A DNA stretch of 64,000 bases, taken from contig CM068313.1 of NCBI GenBank assembly GCA_034766995.1, positions 12,769,512 to 12,833,511 on the forward strand, written 5' to 3'. Every line of letters starts with the position of its first letter. Positions within the stretch are counted from its first letter, which is position 1. The translations under genes and the position numbers were made by a program. Source of the DNA: Acanthacorydalis orientalis (lineage: Eukaryota; Arthropoda; Insecta; Megaloptera; Corydalidae). Shown here one piece after another: positions 1 to 12,080 of the stretch. The notes under the pieces are model-generated. The model was not told the DNA's origin. It did no database searches and saw only the letters and a list, made by a program, of their open reading frames with translations.

Positions 1-2630
1 AAAAAAACCTATTTTTCAACCAGTTTTTCGGCCATAAGTAGTCGAAATTAAGAGCGAAATGGATAATATCGCACATCGTTAGATGCGTCTTAAAATTATC
101 TATCACGTGGTGTGCAATTCGATTCGATTATTTACCAAAAAGACGTTACTTTGCTCAAAAAACCTATTTTTCAACCAGTTTTTCGGCCATAAGTAGTCGA
201 AATTAAGTGCGAAATGTGTCAATTCTCACATCGTTAGATGCGTCTTAAAATTATCTATCACGTGGTGTGCAACTCGATTCGATTATTTTCAAAAATGACC
301 TAACTTTGATCAAAAAACCTATTTTTCAACCAGTTTTTAGCCCATTAGTAGTCGAAATTAAGTGCGAAATGGGTCATTTCGCACATCGTTAGATGCGTCT
401 TGAAATTATCTATCACGTGGTGTGCAATTCGATTCGATTATTTTCAAAAAAGACCTAACTTTGCTAAAAAAACCTATTTTTTAATCAGTTTTTAGCCCAT
501 TAGTAGTCGAAATTAAGTGCGAAATGGGTCATTTCGCACATCGTTAGATGCGTCTTGAAATTATCTATCACGTGGTGTGCAACTCGATTCGATTATTTTC
601 AAAAATGACCTAACTTTGATCAAAAAACCTATTTTTCAACCAGTTTTTCGGCCATAAATAGTCGAAATTAAGTGCGAAACGGCTCATATCGCACATCGTT
701 AGATGCGTCTTAAAATTATCTATCACAAGGTGTGCAATTCGATTCGATTATTTTCAAAAAAGATCTAACTTTGATCAAAAAACCTATTTTTTAACCAGTT
801 TTTAGCCCATTAGTAGTCGAAATTAAGTGCGAAATGGGTCATATCGCACATCGTTAGATGCGTCTTGAAATTATCTATCTCGTGGTGTGCAATTCGATTC
901 GATTATTTTCAAAAATGACCTAACTTTGATCAAAAAACCTATTTTTCAACCAGTTTTTGGCCATAAGTAGTCGAAATTAAGTGCGAAATGGGTCATATCG
1001 CACATCGTTAGATGCGTCTTAAAATTATCTATCACGGGGTGTGCAATTCGATTCGATTATTTTCAAAAAAGATCTAACTTTGATCAAAAAACCTATTTTT
1101 TAACCAGTTTTTAGCCCATTAGTAGTCGAAATTAAGTGCGAAATGGGTCATATCGCACATCGTTAGATGCGTCTTGAAATTATCTATCTCGTGGTGTGCA
1201 ATTCGATTCGATTATTTTCCAAAAAGACCTAACTTTGCTAAAAAAACCTATTTTTCAACCAGTTTTTCGGCCATAAGTAGTCGAAATTAAGAGCGAAATG
1301 GATAATATCGCACATCGTTAGATGCGTCTTAAAATTATCTATCACGTGGTGTGCAACTCGATTCGATTATTTTCAAAAATGACCTAACTTTGATCAAAAA
1401 ACCTATTTTTCAACCAGTTTTTAGCCCATTAGTAGTCGAAATTAAGTGCGAAATGGGTCATATCGCACATCGTTAGATGCGTCTTAAAATTATCTATCAC
1501 GTGGTGTGCAACTCGATTCGATTATTTTCAAAAATGACCTAACTTTGATCAAAAAACCTATTTTTCAACCAGTTTTTCGGCCATAAATAGTCGAAATTAA
1601 GTGCGAAACGGCTCATATCGCACATTGTTAGATGCGTCTTGAAATTATCTATCACGTGGTGTACAATTCGATTCGATTATTTTCAAAAAAGACCTAACTT
1701 TGCTAAAAAAACCTATTTCTTAACCAGTTTTTAGCCCATTAGTAGTCGAAATTAAGTGCGAAATGGGTCATTTCGCACATCGTTAGATGCGTCTTGAAAT
1801 TATCTATCACGTGGTGTGCAACTCGATTCGATTATTTTCAAAAATGACCTAACTTTGATCAAAAAACCTATTTTTCAACCAGTTTTTCGGCCATAAATAG
1901 TCGAAATTAAGTGCGAAACGGCTCATATCGCACATCGTTAGATGCGTCTTAAAATTATCTATCACAAGGTGTGCAATTCGATTCGATTATTTTCAAAAAA
2001 GATCTAACTTTGATCAAAAAACCTATTTTTTAACCAGTTTTCAGCCCATTAGTAGTCGAAATTAAGTGCGAAATGGGTCATATCGCACATCGTTAGATGC
2101 GTCTTGAAATTATCTATCACGTGGTGTGCAATTCGATACGATTATTTACCAAAAAGACCTTCCTTTGCTCAAAAAACCTATTTTTCAACCAGTTTTTCGG
2201 CCATAAGTAGTCACAATTAAGTGCGAAATGGGTCAAATCGCACATCGTTAGATGCGTCTTAAAATTATCTATCACGTGGTGTGCAATTCGATACGATTAT
2301 TTACCAAAAAGACCTTCCTTTGCTCAAAAAACCTATTTTTCAACCAGTTTTTCGGCCATAAGTAGTCACAATTAAGTGCGAAATGGGTCAAATCGCACAT
2401 CGTTAGATGCGTCTTAAAATTATCTATCACGTGGTGTGCAATTCGATACGATTATTTACCAAAAAGACCTTCCTTTGCTCAAAAAACCTATTTTTCAACC
2501 AGTTTTTCGGCCATAAGTAGTCACAATTAAGTGCGAAATGGGTCAAATCGCACATCGTTAGATGCGTCTTAAAATTATCTATCACGTGGTGTGCAACTCA
2601 ATTCGATTATTTTCCAGAGACCTTACTGTG
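1..2630. repeat. 155-bp tandem satellite, about 17 monomers
   Basis: Head-to-tail monomers repeat every 155 bp. The motif ACCTATTTTTCAACCAG recurs near 7, 162, 317, 472, 627, 782, 937, 1091, 1246, 1401, 1556, 1711, 1866, 2021, 2176, 2331 and 2486, with one 154-bp step. Two variants exist. Type A reads CGGCCATAA after the poly-T, and type B reads AGCCCATTAG. They alternate through most of the interior, giving a 310-bp dimer. The last three monomers are all type A and nearly identical, sharing TAGTCACAATTAAG. Divergence is only a few percent, so the array looks young or homogenised. It is cut by the left window edge. No convincing ORF crosses it. Confidence 0.95.
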
Positions 2631-2885
2631 CTCGTGCGTGTGTGCGTGTGTGTGTGTCAGGTGTCACTGTGTCACAGCAGTACAGCGTCACAGCGTCACA
2701 GTTCCACAGTGTCACAGTGTCCCAGTGCCACAGTTCCACATAGTCACAGCGTCACAGCGTCACAGCGTCACAGCGTCACAGCGTCACAGCGTCACAGCGT
2801 CACAGCGTCACAGCGTCACAGCGTCACAGCGTCACAGTGTACAGTGTCCAGTCTCCAGTGTCAAAGTGTCACAACTGTGCCACTG
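2631..2885. repeat. GT-rich run followed by an 8-bp (CACAGCGT)n minisatellite
   Basis: A short (GT)n stretch at about 2,635-2,660 leads into diverged copies of CACAGTGT and CACAGCGT. A perfect run of the 8-mer occupies about 2,742-2,836, and degenerate copies follow to 2,885. An open frame across it encodes only HSVTASQR-type repeats and is an artefact of the array. It sits directly between the 155-bp satellite and the 41-bp minisatellite. Confidence 0.9.
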
Positions 2886-5040
2886 TGTCGCCGTGTGATT
2901 TTTGGCACATGTCGTCCGTCAAGCCAAGTTATTTCAAACAAATATCACAAAATAGTCCGTCGAGCCTAGTGATTTTTAGACAATGTCCAAAAATCGTCCG
3001 TCGAGACGTGTGATTTTTAGACAATGTCCAAAAATCATCCGTCGAGTCGAGTGAATTTTAGACAATGTCCAAAAATCGTCCATCGAGCCGAGTGAATTTT
3101 AGACAATGTCCAAAAATCGTCCGTCAAGCCGAGTGATTTTTAGACAATGTCCAAAAATCGTCCGTCGAGCCGAGTGATTTTTAGACAATGTCCAAAAATC
3201 GTCCGTCGAGCCGAGTGATTTTTAGACAATGTCCAAAAATCGTCCGTCGAGCTGAGTGTTTCTAGACAATGTCCCAAAATCGTCCGTCGAGTCGAGTGAA
3301 TTTTAGACAATGTCCAAAAATCGTCCGTCGAGCCGAGTGAATTTTAGACAATGTCCAAAATCGTCCGTCGAGCCGAGTGATTTTTAGACAATGTCCAAAA
3401 ATCGTCCGTCAAGCTGAGTGATTTTTAGACAATGTCCAAAAATCCTCCGTCGAGACGTGTGATTTTTAGACAATGTCCAAAAATCGTCCGTCGAGCCGAG
3501 TGATTTTTAGAATTTGTCCAAAAATCGTCCATCGAGCCGAGTGATTTTTAGACAATGTCCAAAAATCGTCCGTCGAGCCGAGTGATTTTTAGACAATGTC
3601 CCAAAATCGTCCGTCGAGTCGAGTGAATTTTAGACAATGTCCAAAAATCGTCCGTCGAGCCGAGTGAATTTTAGACAATGTCCAAACTCGTCAGTCGAGC
3701 CGAGTGATTTTTAGACAATGTCCAAAAATCGTCCGTCGAGCCGAGTAAATTTTAGACAATGTCCAAAAATCGTCCGTCGAGCCGAGTGATTTTTAGACAA
3801 TGTCCAAAAATCGTCCGTCGAACCAAGTGATTTTTAGACAATGTCCAAAAATCGTCCGTCGAGCCGAGTGAATTTTAGACAATGTCCAAACTCGTCAGTC
3901 GAGCCGAGTGATTTTTAGACAATGTCCAAAAATCGTCCGTCGAGCCGAGTGAATTTTAGACAATGTCCAAAAATCGTCCGTCGAGCCGAGTGATTTTTAG
4001 ACAATGTCCAAAAATCGTCCGTCGAGCCGAGTGATTTTTAGACAATGTCCAAAAATCGTCCGTCGAGCTGAGTGTTTCTAGACAATGTCCCAAAATCGTC
4101 CGTCGAGTCGAGTGAATTTTAGACAATGTCCAAAAATCGTCCGTCGAGCCGAGTGAATTTTAGACAATGTCCAGAAATCGTCCGTTGAGCCGAGTGAATT
4201 TTAGACAATGTCCAAAAATCGTCGGTCAAGCCGAATTAATTTTAGACAATGTCCAAAAATCGTCCGTCGAACCGAGTGATTTTTAGACAATGTCCAAAAA
4301 TCGTACGTCGAACCAAGTGATTTTTAGACAATGTCCAAAAATCGTCCGTCGAACCGAGTGAATTTTTAGACAATGTCCAAAAATCGTACGTCGAGCCGAG
4401 TGAATTTTAGACAATGTCCAAAAATCGTCGGTCAAGCCGAATTAATTTTAGACAATGTCCAAAAATCGTCCGTCGAACCGAGTGATTTTTAGACAATGTC
4501 CAAAAATCGTCCGTCGAACCAAGTGATTTTTAGACAATGTCCAAAAATCGTCCGTCGAACCGAGTGAATTTTAGACAATGTCCAAAAATCGTACGTCGAG
4601 CCGAGTGATTTTTAGACAATGTCCAAAAATCGTCCGTCGAGCCGAGTGATTTTTAGACAATGTCCAAAAATCGTCCGTCGAGCTGAGTGTTTCTAGACAA
4701 TGTCCCAAAATCATCCGTCGAGTCGAGTGAATTTTAGACAATGTCCAAAAATCGTCCGTCGAGCTGAGTGAATTTTAGACAATGTCCAAAATCGTCCGTC
4801 GAGCCGAGTGAATTTTAGACAATGTCCAAAAATCGTCCGTCGAGCCGAGTGAAATTTAGTCAATGTCCAAAAATCGTCCGTCGGGCCGAGTGAATTTTAG
4901 ACAATGTCCAAAAATCGTCCGTCGAGCCGAATGCATTTTAGACAATGTCCAAAAATCGTCCGTCGGGCCGAGTGAATTTTAGACAATGTCCAAAAATCGT
5001 CCGTCGAGCCGAGTGATTTTTAGACAATGTCCAAAAATCG
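2886..5040. repeat. 41-bp minisatellite, subfamily 1, about 52 copies
   Basis: The unit is 41 bp, built from GATTTTTAGACAATGTCC, AAAAATCGTCCGTCGAG and CCGAGT. Copies differ at a few fixed sites, such as GATTTTTAG versus GAATTTTAG, GAGCCGAG versus GAACCAAG, and a TGTTTCTAG variant. Variant combinations recur in blocks (about 3,235-3,330, 4,060-4,130 and 4,680-4,740 share TGTTTCTAG followed by TGTCCCAAAATC), so multi-unit duplications spread them. The 41-bp unit is not divisible by three and carries no gene. Confidence 0.93.
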
Positions 5041-6105
5041 TCATCAAACCAGAGTCAATTTTGGACATTGTCTAAAAATCGTCGTCAGATCCGAGTCAAT
5101 TTTGGACATTGTCTAAAAATCGTCGTCATATCCGATTTATTTTTGGACATTGTCTCAAATTGTCTCAGGTCCGACGACGATTTTTGGACAATGTCCAAAA
5201 ATCGTCGTCAGAACCGATTTATTTTTAGACATTGTCCAAAAATCGTAGTCGGACCAGATTTAATTTTAGACAATGTCCAAAAATCGTCGTCAGACTAGAG
5301 TTAATTTTAGACAATGTCCAAAAATCGTCGTCAGACCAGATTTAATTTTAGACAATGTCCAAAAATCGTCATCAAACCAGAGTCAATTTTGGACATTGTC
5401 TAAAAATCGTCGTCAGATCCGAGTCAATTTTGGACATTGTCTAAAAATCGTCGTCAGATCCGAGTCAATTTTGGACATAGTCTAAAAATCGTCGTCAGAT
5501 CCCGATTTATTTTTAGACATTGTCCAAAAATCGTCGTCGGACCAGATTTAATTTTAGACAATGTCCAAAAATCGTCATCAGACCAGAGTCAATTTTGGAC
5601 ATTGTCCAAAAATCGTCTTCAGACCAGATTTAATTTTAGACAATGTCCAAAAATCGTCGTCAGACTAGAGTCAATTTTGGACATTGTCTAAAAATCGTCT
5701 TCAGATCCGAGTCAATTTTGGATATTGTCTAAAAATCGTCGTCAGACCAGAGTCAATTTTGGACATTGTCCAAAAATCGTCTTCGGACCCGAGTTAATTT
5801 TAGACAATATCCAAAAATCGTCGTCAGACCAGAGTTAATTTTAGACATTGACCAAAAATCGTCGTCAGATCCGATTTATTTTTGGACATTGTCTAAAATT
5901 GTCTCAGGTCCGACGACGATTTTTGGACAATGTACGAAAATCGTTGATAGACCCGAGTTAATGTTAGACTCTGTCCAAAAATCGTCGTCAGATCCGATAT
6001 ATTTTTAGACAATATCCAAAAATCGTCGTCAAACCAGGTTAATTTTAGACATTGTCCAAAAATCGTCGTCAGATCCGAGATAATTTTAGACTTTGTCCAA
6101 AAATG
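5040..6105. repeat. 41-bp minisatellite, subfamily 2, about 25 copies
   Basis: The period is the same as the preceding array, but the unit has shifted to CGTCGTCAGACCAGAG plus TCAATTTTGGACATTGTC. The switch is abrupt at about 5,040. Units containing TTTTGGACATTGTCCAAAA are near-perfect palindromes. Around 5,173-5,209 and 5,910-5,945 the repeat flips into an inverted arrangement: GACGACGATTTTTGGAC is followed by its own complement across GTCCAAAAATCGTCGTC. Short ORFs here (MSKNRRQ... types) arise because 41-bp units rotate through all frames. They are not genes. Confidence 0.9.
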
Positions 6106-6444
6106 CGTCGTCGGTGCGGAAAGGAGAAAGGAGAAAGGAGAAAAAAAGAAAGGGGAAAGGAGAAAAGGAGAAAAAGAGAAATGAGAAAAGGAGAAAGGAG
6201 AAAAGGAGAAAGGAGAAAAGGAGAAATAAGAAAAGGAGAAATGAGAAAAGGAGAAAAGGAGAAAGGAGAAAAAAAGAAAAGGAGAAAAGGAGAAAAGGAA
6301 AAAAGGAGAAATGGAGAAATGGAGAAATGGAGGAATGGAGGAAAGGAGGAAAGGAGGAAAAGATAAACGAGAAAGGAGAAAGGAGAATGGGAGAAAGGCG
6401 AAAAGAAGAAGAATGAGGCAGGAGAGGCGAGAGACGAGCTGGGC
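6106..6444. repeat. Polypurine tract, GGAGAAAA-type
   Basis: Nearly uninterrupted A and G on the plus strand, based on GGAGAAA, GGAGAAAA and AGGAGAAATG units. The complementary strand is polypyrimidine, so minus-strand frames read as Phe/Ser/Leu-rich pseudo-proteins that should be ignored. Long mirror-like purine runs of this kind can form triplex (H-DNA), which is inference here. Confidence 0.9.
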
Positions 6445-6728
6445 GTTGTGAGTTGTGAATTGTGAGTTGTGAGTTGTGAGTTGTGAGTTGTGAGTTGTGA
6501 GTTGTGAGTTGTGAGTTGTGAGTTGTGAGTTGTGAGTTGTGAGTTGTGAGTTGTGAGTTGTGAGTTGTGAGTTGTGAGTTGTGAGTTGTGAGTTGTGAGT
6601 TGTGAGTTGTGAGTTGTGAGTTGTGAGTTGTGAGTTGTGAGTTGTGAGTTGTGAGTTGTGAGTTGTGAGTTGTGAGTTGTGAGTTGTGAGTTGTGAGTTG
6701 TGAGTTGTGAGTTGTGAGTCGTGAGTTG
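6445..6728. repeat. 7-bp (GTGAGTT)n array, about 40 copies
   Basis: A nearly perfect run of GTGAGTT. The exceptions are one GTGAATT near the start and a GTGAGTC near the end. It interrupts the purine tract. The near absence of C on the plus strand makes it strongly strand-asymmetric. It does not match TTAGG or the known variant insect telomere repeats I am aware of, so it is called an interstitial minisatellite. Confidence 0.93.
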
Positions 6729-7615
6729 AGAATGGAGAAAGGGAAAAAGGAGTATGGTAGAAAACTGGAAAACAAGGAAAGGAGGAGAAAATTCGGCACA
6801 TGTTAGAAAATGAGGGGAAAAAGGGAAGGGTGGAATGGAAAAAAGAAGAAAAGAAAAACGAGAAAAAGGAGAATAAAGGGAGAGAAAGGTGAAAGATAAA
6901 AGGAAAAAGGAGAAATGAAAACATTGAAAAAATGGAAAAAAGAAAAACGGAGAAAAAATTGAAAATAGATAAAATGGAAAAAATGGAGGAAATGTAGGAA
7001 AAGAGGAAAAGAGTAATCGAGGAAACGAGAAAAAAGTAAGAAGGAATTCTGGAGTGGAGGAAAGGAGGTTAGGAAAAAAGGAGTGCAGGAGGAAAGGGAA
7101 AAGGTGAAAAGAGAAGAAGTGGAGAGGGAAGGGAAGTAAGGATGAAAAGAACAGAAGAAAATGCGAAAAGGAAACGAGGAGAAAATGCGGGAAAAGTTAG
7201 AAAATGAGGAGGTAAAAGAGAAGGGAGAAATGGAAAAAAGGAGATACAGTAAAAAGAGAAAAAGGAAAAAAAGGGAAAAAAGAAGAAAAGGAAAAAAGAA
7301 CGAGAAAGGAGAAAGAAGAGAGGAAAAGGAGAAATGAAAAAATTGAAAAAAAGGAAAAATGGAAAAAAGAAAAAATGGGGAAAAAGAAAAAAAGAGACAT
7401 GAACAAATGAAGAAAAAAGAGAAAATGCAAAAATAGAGAAAATGGAGGAAAAGAGGAAAAGACGAAACGCCGAAACGAATAAAGGAGAATAGGTATGGAA
7501 AGGGGGAAGGAAGAGTGAGGGGGAAAGAAGAAGCGGTAAGTGGGAAGGGAGAAGGGAGGAGGTTGAAGTGAGAAGGGTGAAGGAAGAAGGGAGATGAGAA
7601 AAGTGAGAAGGGAGA
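6729..7615. repeat. Polypurine tract, second part
   Basis: Continues the A/G-only composition after the 7-bp array, with GGAAAAAGGAGAAA, GAAAAAGGAAAAA and AAGGGAGAAGGGAGG patches. It becomes G-richer toward about 7,490-7,600, then stops sharply where the 165-bp satellite starts. Minus-strand ORFs of 190-343 residues across 5,893-7,769 are polypyrimidine artefacts made almost entirely of Phe, Ser, Leu and Pro. Confidence 0.88.
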
Positions 7616-8164
7616 ATTTTGTTAATTTTGTCCCATATATGATATAGAAAATTAAAATACGAATCGAACAGTATGAAATAGTTGCCATTTTTGTAAGATT
7701 TTGGATATTTATGCAAGAAAAACGTATATTTTTGCGGGTTTTTCGAGGTTTTTGTGACTTTTTCAGCATCTATTATGAACCGATGTTAATTCTGTCTTAG
7801 ATTATGATATGGAACATTAAATTACGAATCGAACAGTATGAAATAGTTGTCATTTTTGTAACAATACCGATATTTTAAGCAAGGAAAACCTGTATTTTTG
7901 CGGGTTTTTCGAGGTTTTTGTGACTTTTTCGGCATCTATTATGAATCGATGTTAATTTTGTCTCTTTTACGATATAGAACATGAAATTACGCATCGAACA
8001 GTATGAAATACTTGCTAGTTTTATAACATTTTGCATATTTTATGAAGGAATAACGGAAATTTTTGCAGATATTTTGCGGTTTTTTTGATATTTCCGACAT
8101 TTATTATGGACCGATGTTAATTTTGTCTAGAAATATACATAAAGCCTTAAAAGACGAATCGACC

Positions 8165-8475
8165 AGTATTAACTAGTTACCACAATATCCTACATATCAA
8201 CAAAATAAACCATATCCGCAATATCCGCCATATTCTCAATATCCGCCATATCCGCAATATATAAAATATCCAAATTGTTTTAAAAATGGCAACTATTTCA
8301 TACCGGTCGATGCGTATATAATTGTTCTATATGATATCTTATTTAAAATTAATATCAGTCCATAAAAAATGTAGGAAATATCAAATAAACTGCAAAAAAT
8401 CACATTTTTTTGATATTGCGGATATTTCGTATATGGTGGATATTACGGATATTGCTTATTTTGTGGATATGTAGG
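8165..8475. repeat. Inversion centre (type X) with ATATCCGCC/GGCGGATAT runs
   Basis: Forward monomers end near CGACCAGTATTAACTAG. Next comes a run of CATATCCGCAATATCCGC units (about 8,205-8,270), then monomers resume in reverse orientation (TTTCATACCGGTCGATGCG). A second small GCGGATATT patch lies at about 8,418-8,460. Equivalent centres occur near 10,530, 12,750 and, mirrored, 15,970. Confidence 0.8.
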
Positions 8476-9639
8476 ATAATTTGGCAACTAATTAATACTG
8501 GTCGATTCGTCTTTTAATGCTTTATGTATATTTCTAGACAAAATTAATATCTGTCCGTAATAAATGTCGGAAATATCATAAAAACCGCAAAAAATCATCA
8601 AAAATTACAGTTTTTCCTTCATAAAATACCCAAAATGTTATAAAACTAGCAACTATTTACTGTCAACTATTTACTAGATACTGTCCTATGCATTATTTAA
8701 TGTTCTATTTCATACTTGAGTCAAAACTGACATCGGTTTATAATAGATACCGAAAAAGTCACAAAAACCGCGAAAAATTAACAAAAATAAAGGTTTTTCA
8801 TGGCTAAAATATCCAAAATGCTATAAAAATGGCAACTATTTCATACTATCCGATGCGTATTTTAATATACTATATCACACATGAGTCAAAATTAACATCG
8901 GTTCATAATAGATACCAAAAAAGTCACAAAAACCGCGAAAAATTCGCGAAATTAAAGGTTTTTCATGCCTAAAATATCCAAAATGTTAAAAAAGTGGCAA
9001 CTATTTCATACTATCCGATGCCTATTTTAATGTTCTATATCATAAATGAGACAAAAATAACATCGGTTCATAATGGATACCGAAAAAGTTACAAAAACCG
9101 CGAAATATCCGCAAAATATCCGCAAAAAAAAACGTTTAACTTGCTTAAAATATCCAACATGTAAAAAAAATTACAAAAATTTCATACTGTTCGATGCGTA
9201 TTTTAATGTTCTATATCATAAGATAATAATAAATAACAAAAAATAACAAAAAAAACCCAAAAATCGCATTTTTTTGGATTTTGCGGATATGCGGATATGG
9301 CGGATACGCAAAAATAAAGGTTTTTTTTGCTTAAAATAGCCAAAATGTAAAAAAATTTACAAAAATTTCATACTGTTCGATGCGTATTTTAATGTTCTAT
9401 ATCATAAGATAATAATAAATAACAAAAAATAACGAAAAACCCCCAAAAATCGCATTTTTTTGGATTTTGCGGATATGCGGATATGGCGGATACGCAAAAA
9501 TAAACGTTTTTCTTGCTTAAAATATACAAAATGTAAAAAAATTTACAAAAATTTCATACTGTTCGATGCGTATTTTAATGTTCTATATCATAAGATAATA
9601 ATAAATAACAAAAAATAACGAAAAACCCCCAAAAATCGC

Positions 9640-9855
9640 ATTTTTTTGGATTTTGCGGATATGCGGATATGGCGGATACGCGGATATGTCGGATATGATA
9701 TCCGCCGCGGATATGATATCCGCCGCGGATATGATATCCGCCGCGGATATAATATCCGCCGCGGATATGATATCCGCCGCGGATATGATATCCGCCGTAT
9801 CCGCCATATCCGCAATATCCGCGTATCCGCCATATCCGCATATCCGCAAAATCCA
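9640..9855. repeat. Inversion centre (type Y) with six 18-bp near-palindromes
   Basis: The core at about 9,695-9,800 is a tandem array of the 18-mer GGATATGATATCCGCCGC, six units with one variant (TAATATCC). Each unit is nearly self-complementary. The flanks GCGGATATGCGGATATGGCG and its complement form the outer arms, so the whole segment can fold on itself. All reading frames are almost stop-free (DIISAA or YDIRRG repeats), so overlapping ORFs on both strands here are not genes. Confidence 0.9.
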
Positions 9856-10489
9856 AAAAAATGCGATTTTGGGGGGTTTTTGAGTTATTTTTGGTATTTA
9901 TTATTATCTAATGATATAGAACATGAGAATACGCATCGAACAGTATGAAATTTTTGTCATTTTTTTTACATTTTGGCTATTTTAAGCAAGAAAAACGTTT
10001 ATTTTTGCGTATCCGCCATATCCGCATATCCGCAAAATCCAAAAAAATGCGATTTTTGGGGGTTTTTTGTTATTTTTGGTATTTATTATTATCTAATGAT
10101 ATAGAACATGAGAATACGCATCGAACAGTATGAAATTTTTGTCATTTTTTTTACATTTTGTATATTTTAAGCAAGAAAAACATTTATTTTTGCGGATGTT
10201 TTGCGGATATTTCGCGGTTTTTGTCACTTTTTCGGTATCAATTATGAACCTATGTTAATTTTGTCTCTTTTACGATATAGAACATGAGAATACGCATCGA
10301 ACGGTATTAAATAGTTGCTAGTTTTATAACATTTTGCATATTTTATGAAGGAATAACGGAAATTTTTGCAGATATTTTGCGGTTTTTTTGATATTTCCGA
10401 CATTTATTATGGACCGATGTTAATTTTGTCTAGAAATATACATAAAGCATTAAAAGACGAATCGACCAGTATTAACTAGTTACCAAAAT

Positions 10490-10570
10490 ATCCTACATAT
10501 CAACAAAATAAACCATATCCGCCATATCCTCAATATCCGCCATATCCGCAATATATAAAATATCCAAATT
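10490..10570. repeat. Inversion centre (type X), second copy
   Basis: CATATCCGCCATATCC units separate forward monomers (ending near CGACCAGTATTAACTAG) from reverse monomers (starting TTTCATACCGGTCGATGC). It is nearly identical to the centres at 8,240 and 12,750, showing block duplication with a period of about 2.2-2.3 kb. Confidence 0.8.
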
Positions 10571-11929
10571 GTTTTAAAAATGGCAACTATTTCATACCGG
10601 TCGATGCATATATAATTGTTCTATATGATATCTTATTTAAAATTAATATCAGTCCATAAAAATGTAGGAAATATCAAATAAACTGCAAAAAATCACATTT
10701 TTTTGATATTGCGGATATTTCGTATATGGTGGATATTACGGATATTGCTTATTTTGTGGATATGTAGGATAATTTGGCAACTAATTAATACTGGTCGATT
10801 CGTCTTTTAATGCTTTATGTATATTTCTAGACAAAATTAATATCTGTCCGTAATAAATGTCGGAAATATCATAAAAACCGCAAAAAATCATCAAAAATTA
10901 GTTTTTCCTTCATAAAATACCCAAAATGTTATAAAACTAGCAACTATTTCATACTGTCCTATGCGTTATTTAATGTTCTATTTCATACTTGAGTCAAAAC
11001 TGACATCGGTTTATAATAGATACCGAAAAAGTCACAAAAACCGCGAAAAATTAACAAAAATAAAGGTTTTTCATGGCTAAAATATCCAAAATGCTATAAA
11101 AATGGCAACTATTTCATACTATCCGATGCGTATTTTAATATACTATATCACACATGAGTCAAAATTAACATCGGTTCATAATAGATACCAAAAAAGTCAC
11201 AAAAACCGCGAAAAATTCGCGAAATTAAAGGTTTTTCATGCCTAAAATATCCAAAATGTTAAAAAAGTGGCAACTATTTCATACTATCCGATGCCTATTT
11301 TAATGTTCTATATCATAAATGAGACAAAAATAACATCGGTTCATAATGGATACCGAAAAAGTTACAAAAACCGCGAAATATCCCCAAATATCCGCAAAAA
11401 AAAACGTTTTCCTTGCTTAAAATATCCAAAATGTAAAAAAAATTACAAAAATTTCATACTGTTCGATGCGTATTTTAATGTTCTATATCATAAGATAATA
11501 ATAAATAACAAAAAATAACGAAAAACCCCCAAAAATCGCATTTTTTTGGATTTTGCGGATATGCGGATATGGCGGATACGCAAAAATAAATGTTTTTCTT
11601 GCTTAAAATAGAGAAAATGTAAAAAAAATTACAAAAATTTCATACTGTTCGATGCGTATTTTAATGTTCTATATCATAAGATAATAATAAATAACAAAAA
11701 ATAACGAAAAACCCCCAAAAATCGCATTTTTTTGGATTTTGCGGATATGCGGATATGGCGGATACGCAAAAATAAACGTTTTTCTTGCTTAAAATAGCCA
11801 AAATGTAAAAAAAATTACAAAAATTTCATACTGTTCGATGCGTATTTTAATGTTCTATATCATAAGATAATAATAAATAACAAAAAATAACGAAAAACCC
11901 CCAAAAATCGCATTTTTTTGGATTTTGCG

Positions 11930-12080
11930 GATAAGCGGATATGGCGGATACGCGGATATGGCGGATATGATATCCGCCGCGGATAATATATCCGCCGTAT
12001 CCGCCATATCCGCAATATCCGCGTATCCGCCATATCCGCAATATCCGCGTATCCGCCATATCCGCATATCCGCAAAATCC
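11930..12080. repeat. Inversion centre (type Y), contracted copy
   Basis: Same outer arms as the centre at 9.7 kb, but the 18-bp near-palindrome array is reduced to about one unit plus a damaged second one (GATATCCGCCGCGGATAAT). Its left arm carries GCGGATAAGCGG where the other centres have GCGGATATGCGG. Confidence 0.82.

Noticed and set aside
2562..2969. ORF of 135 residues rich in SVTASQRH
   Set aside because: A direct product of the (CACAGCGT)n minisatellite. Two frames are open over the same array.
5068..6008. Series of 70-84 residue ORFs beginning MSKNRRQ
   Set aside because: The 41-bp repeat unit shifts frame with each copy and happens to be open. The same peptide words appear in different order in every frame.
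2886..6105. CRISPR-like array
   Set aside because: The 41-bp units are directly contiguous, without unique spacers, and the DNA is eukaryotic with spliced genes.
6445..6728. Telomeric repeat
   Set aside because: GTGAGTT is not TTAGG or an insect telomere variant I know. It lies inside a purine tract with satellites on both sides, not at an end.
5893..7769. Minus-strand ORFs of 190-343 residues
   Set aside because: They are read from a polypyrimidine strand and the 7-bp array, giving only FFSFLLFSFSP and QLTTHNS repeats. There is no protein family or start context.
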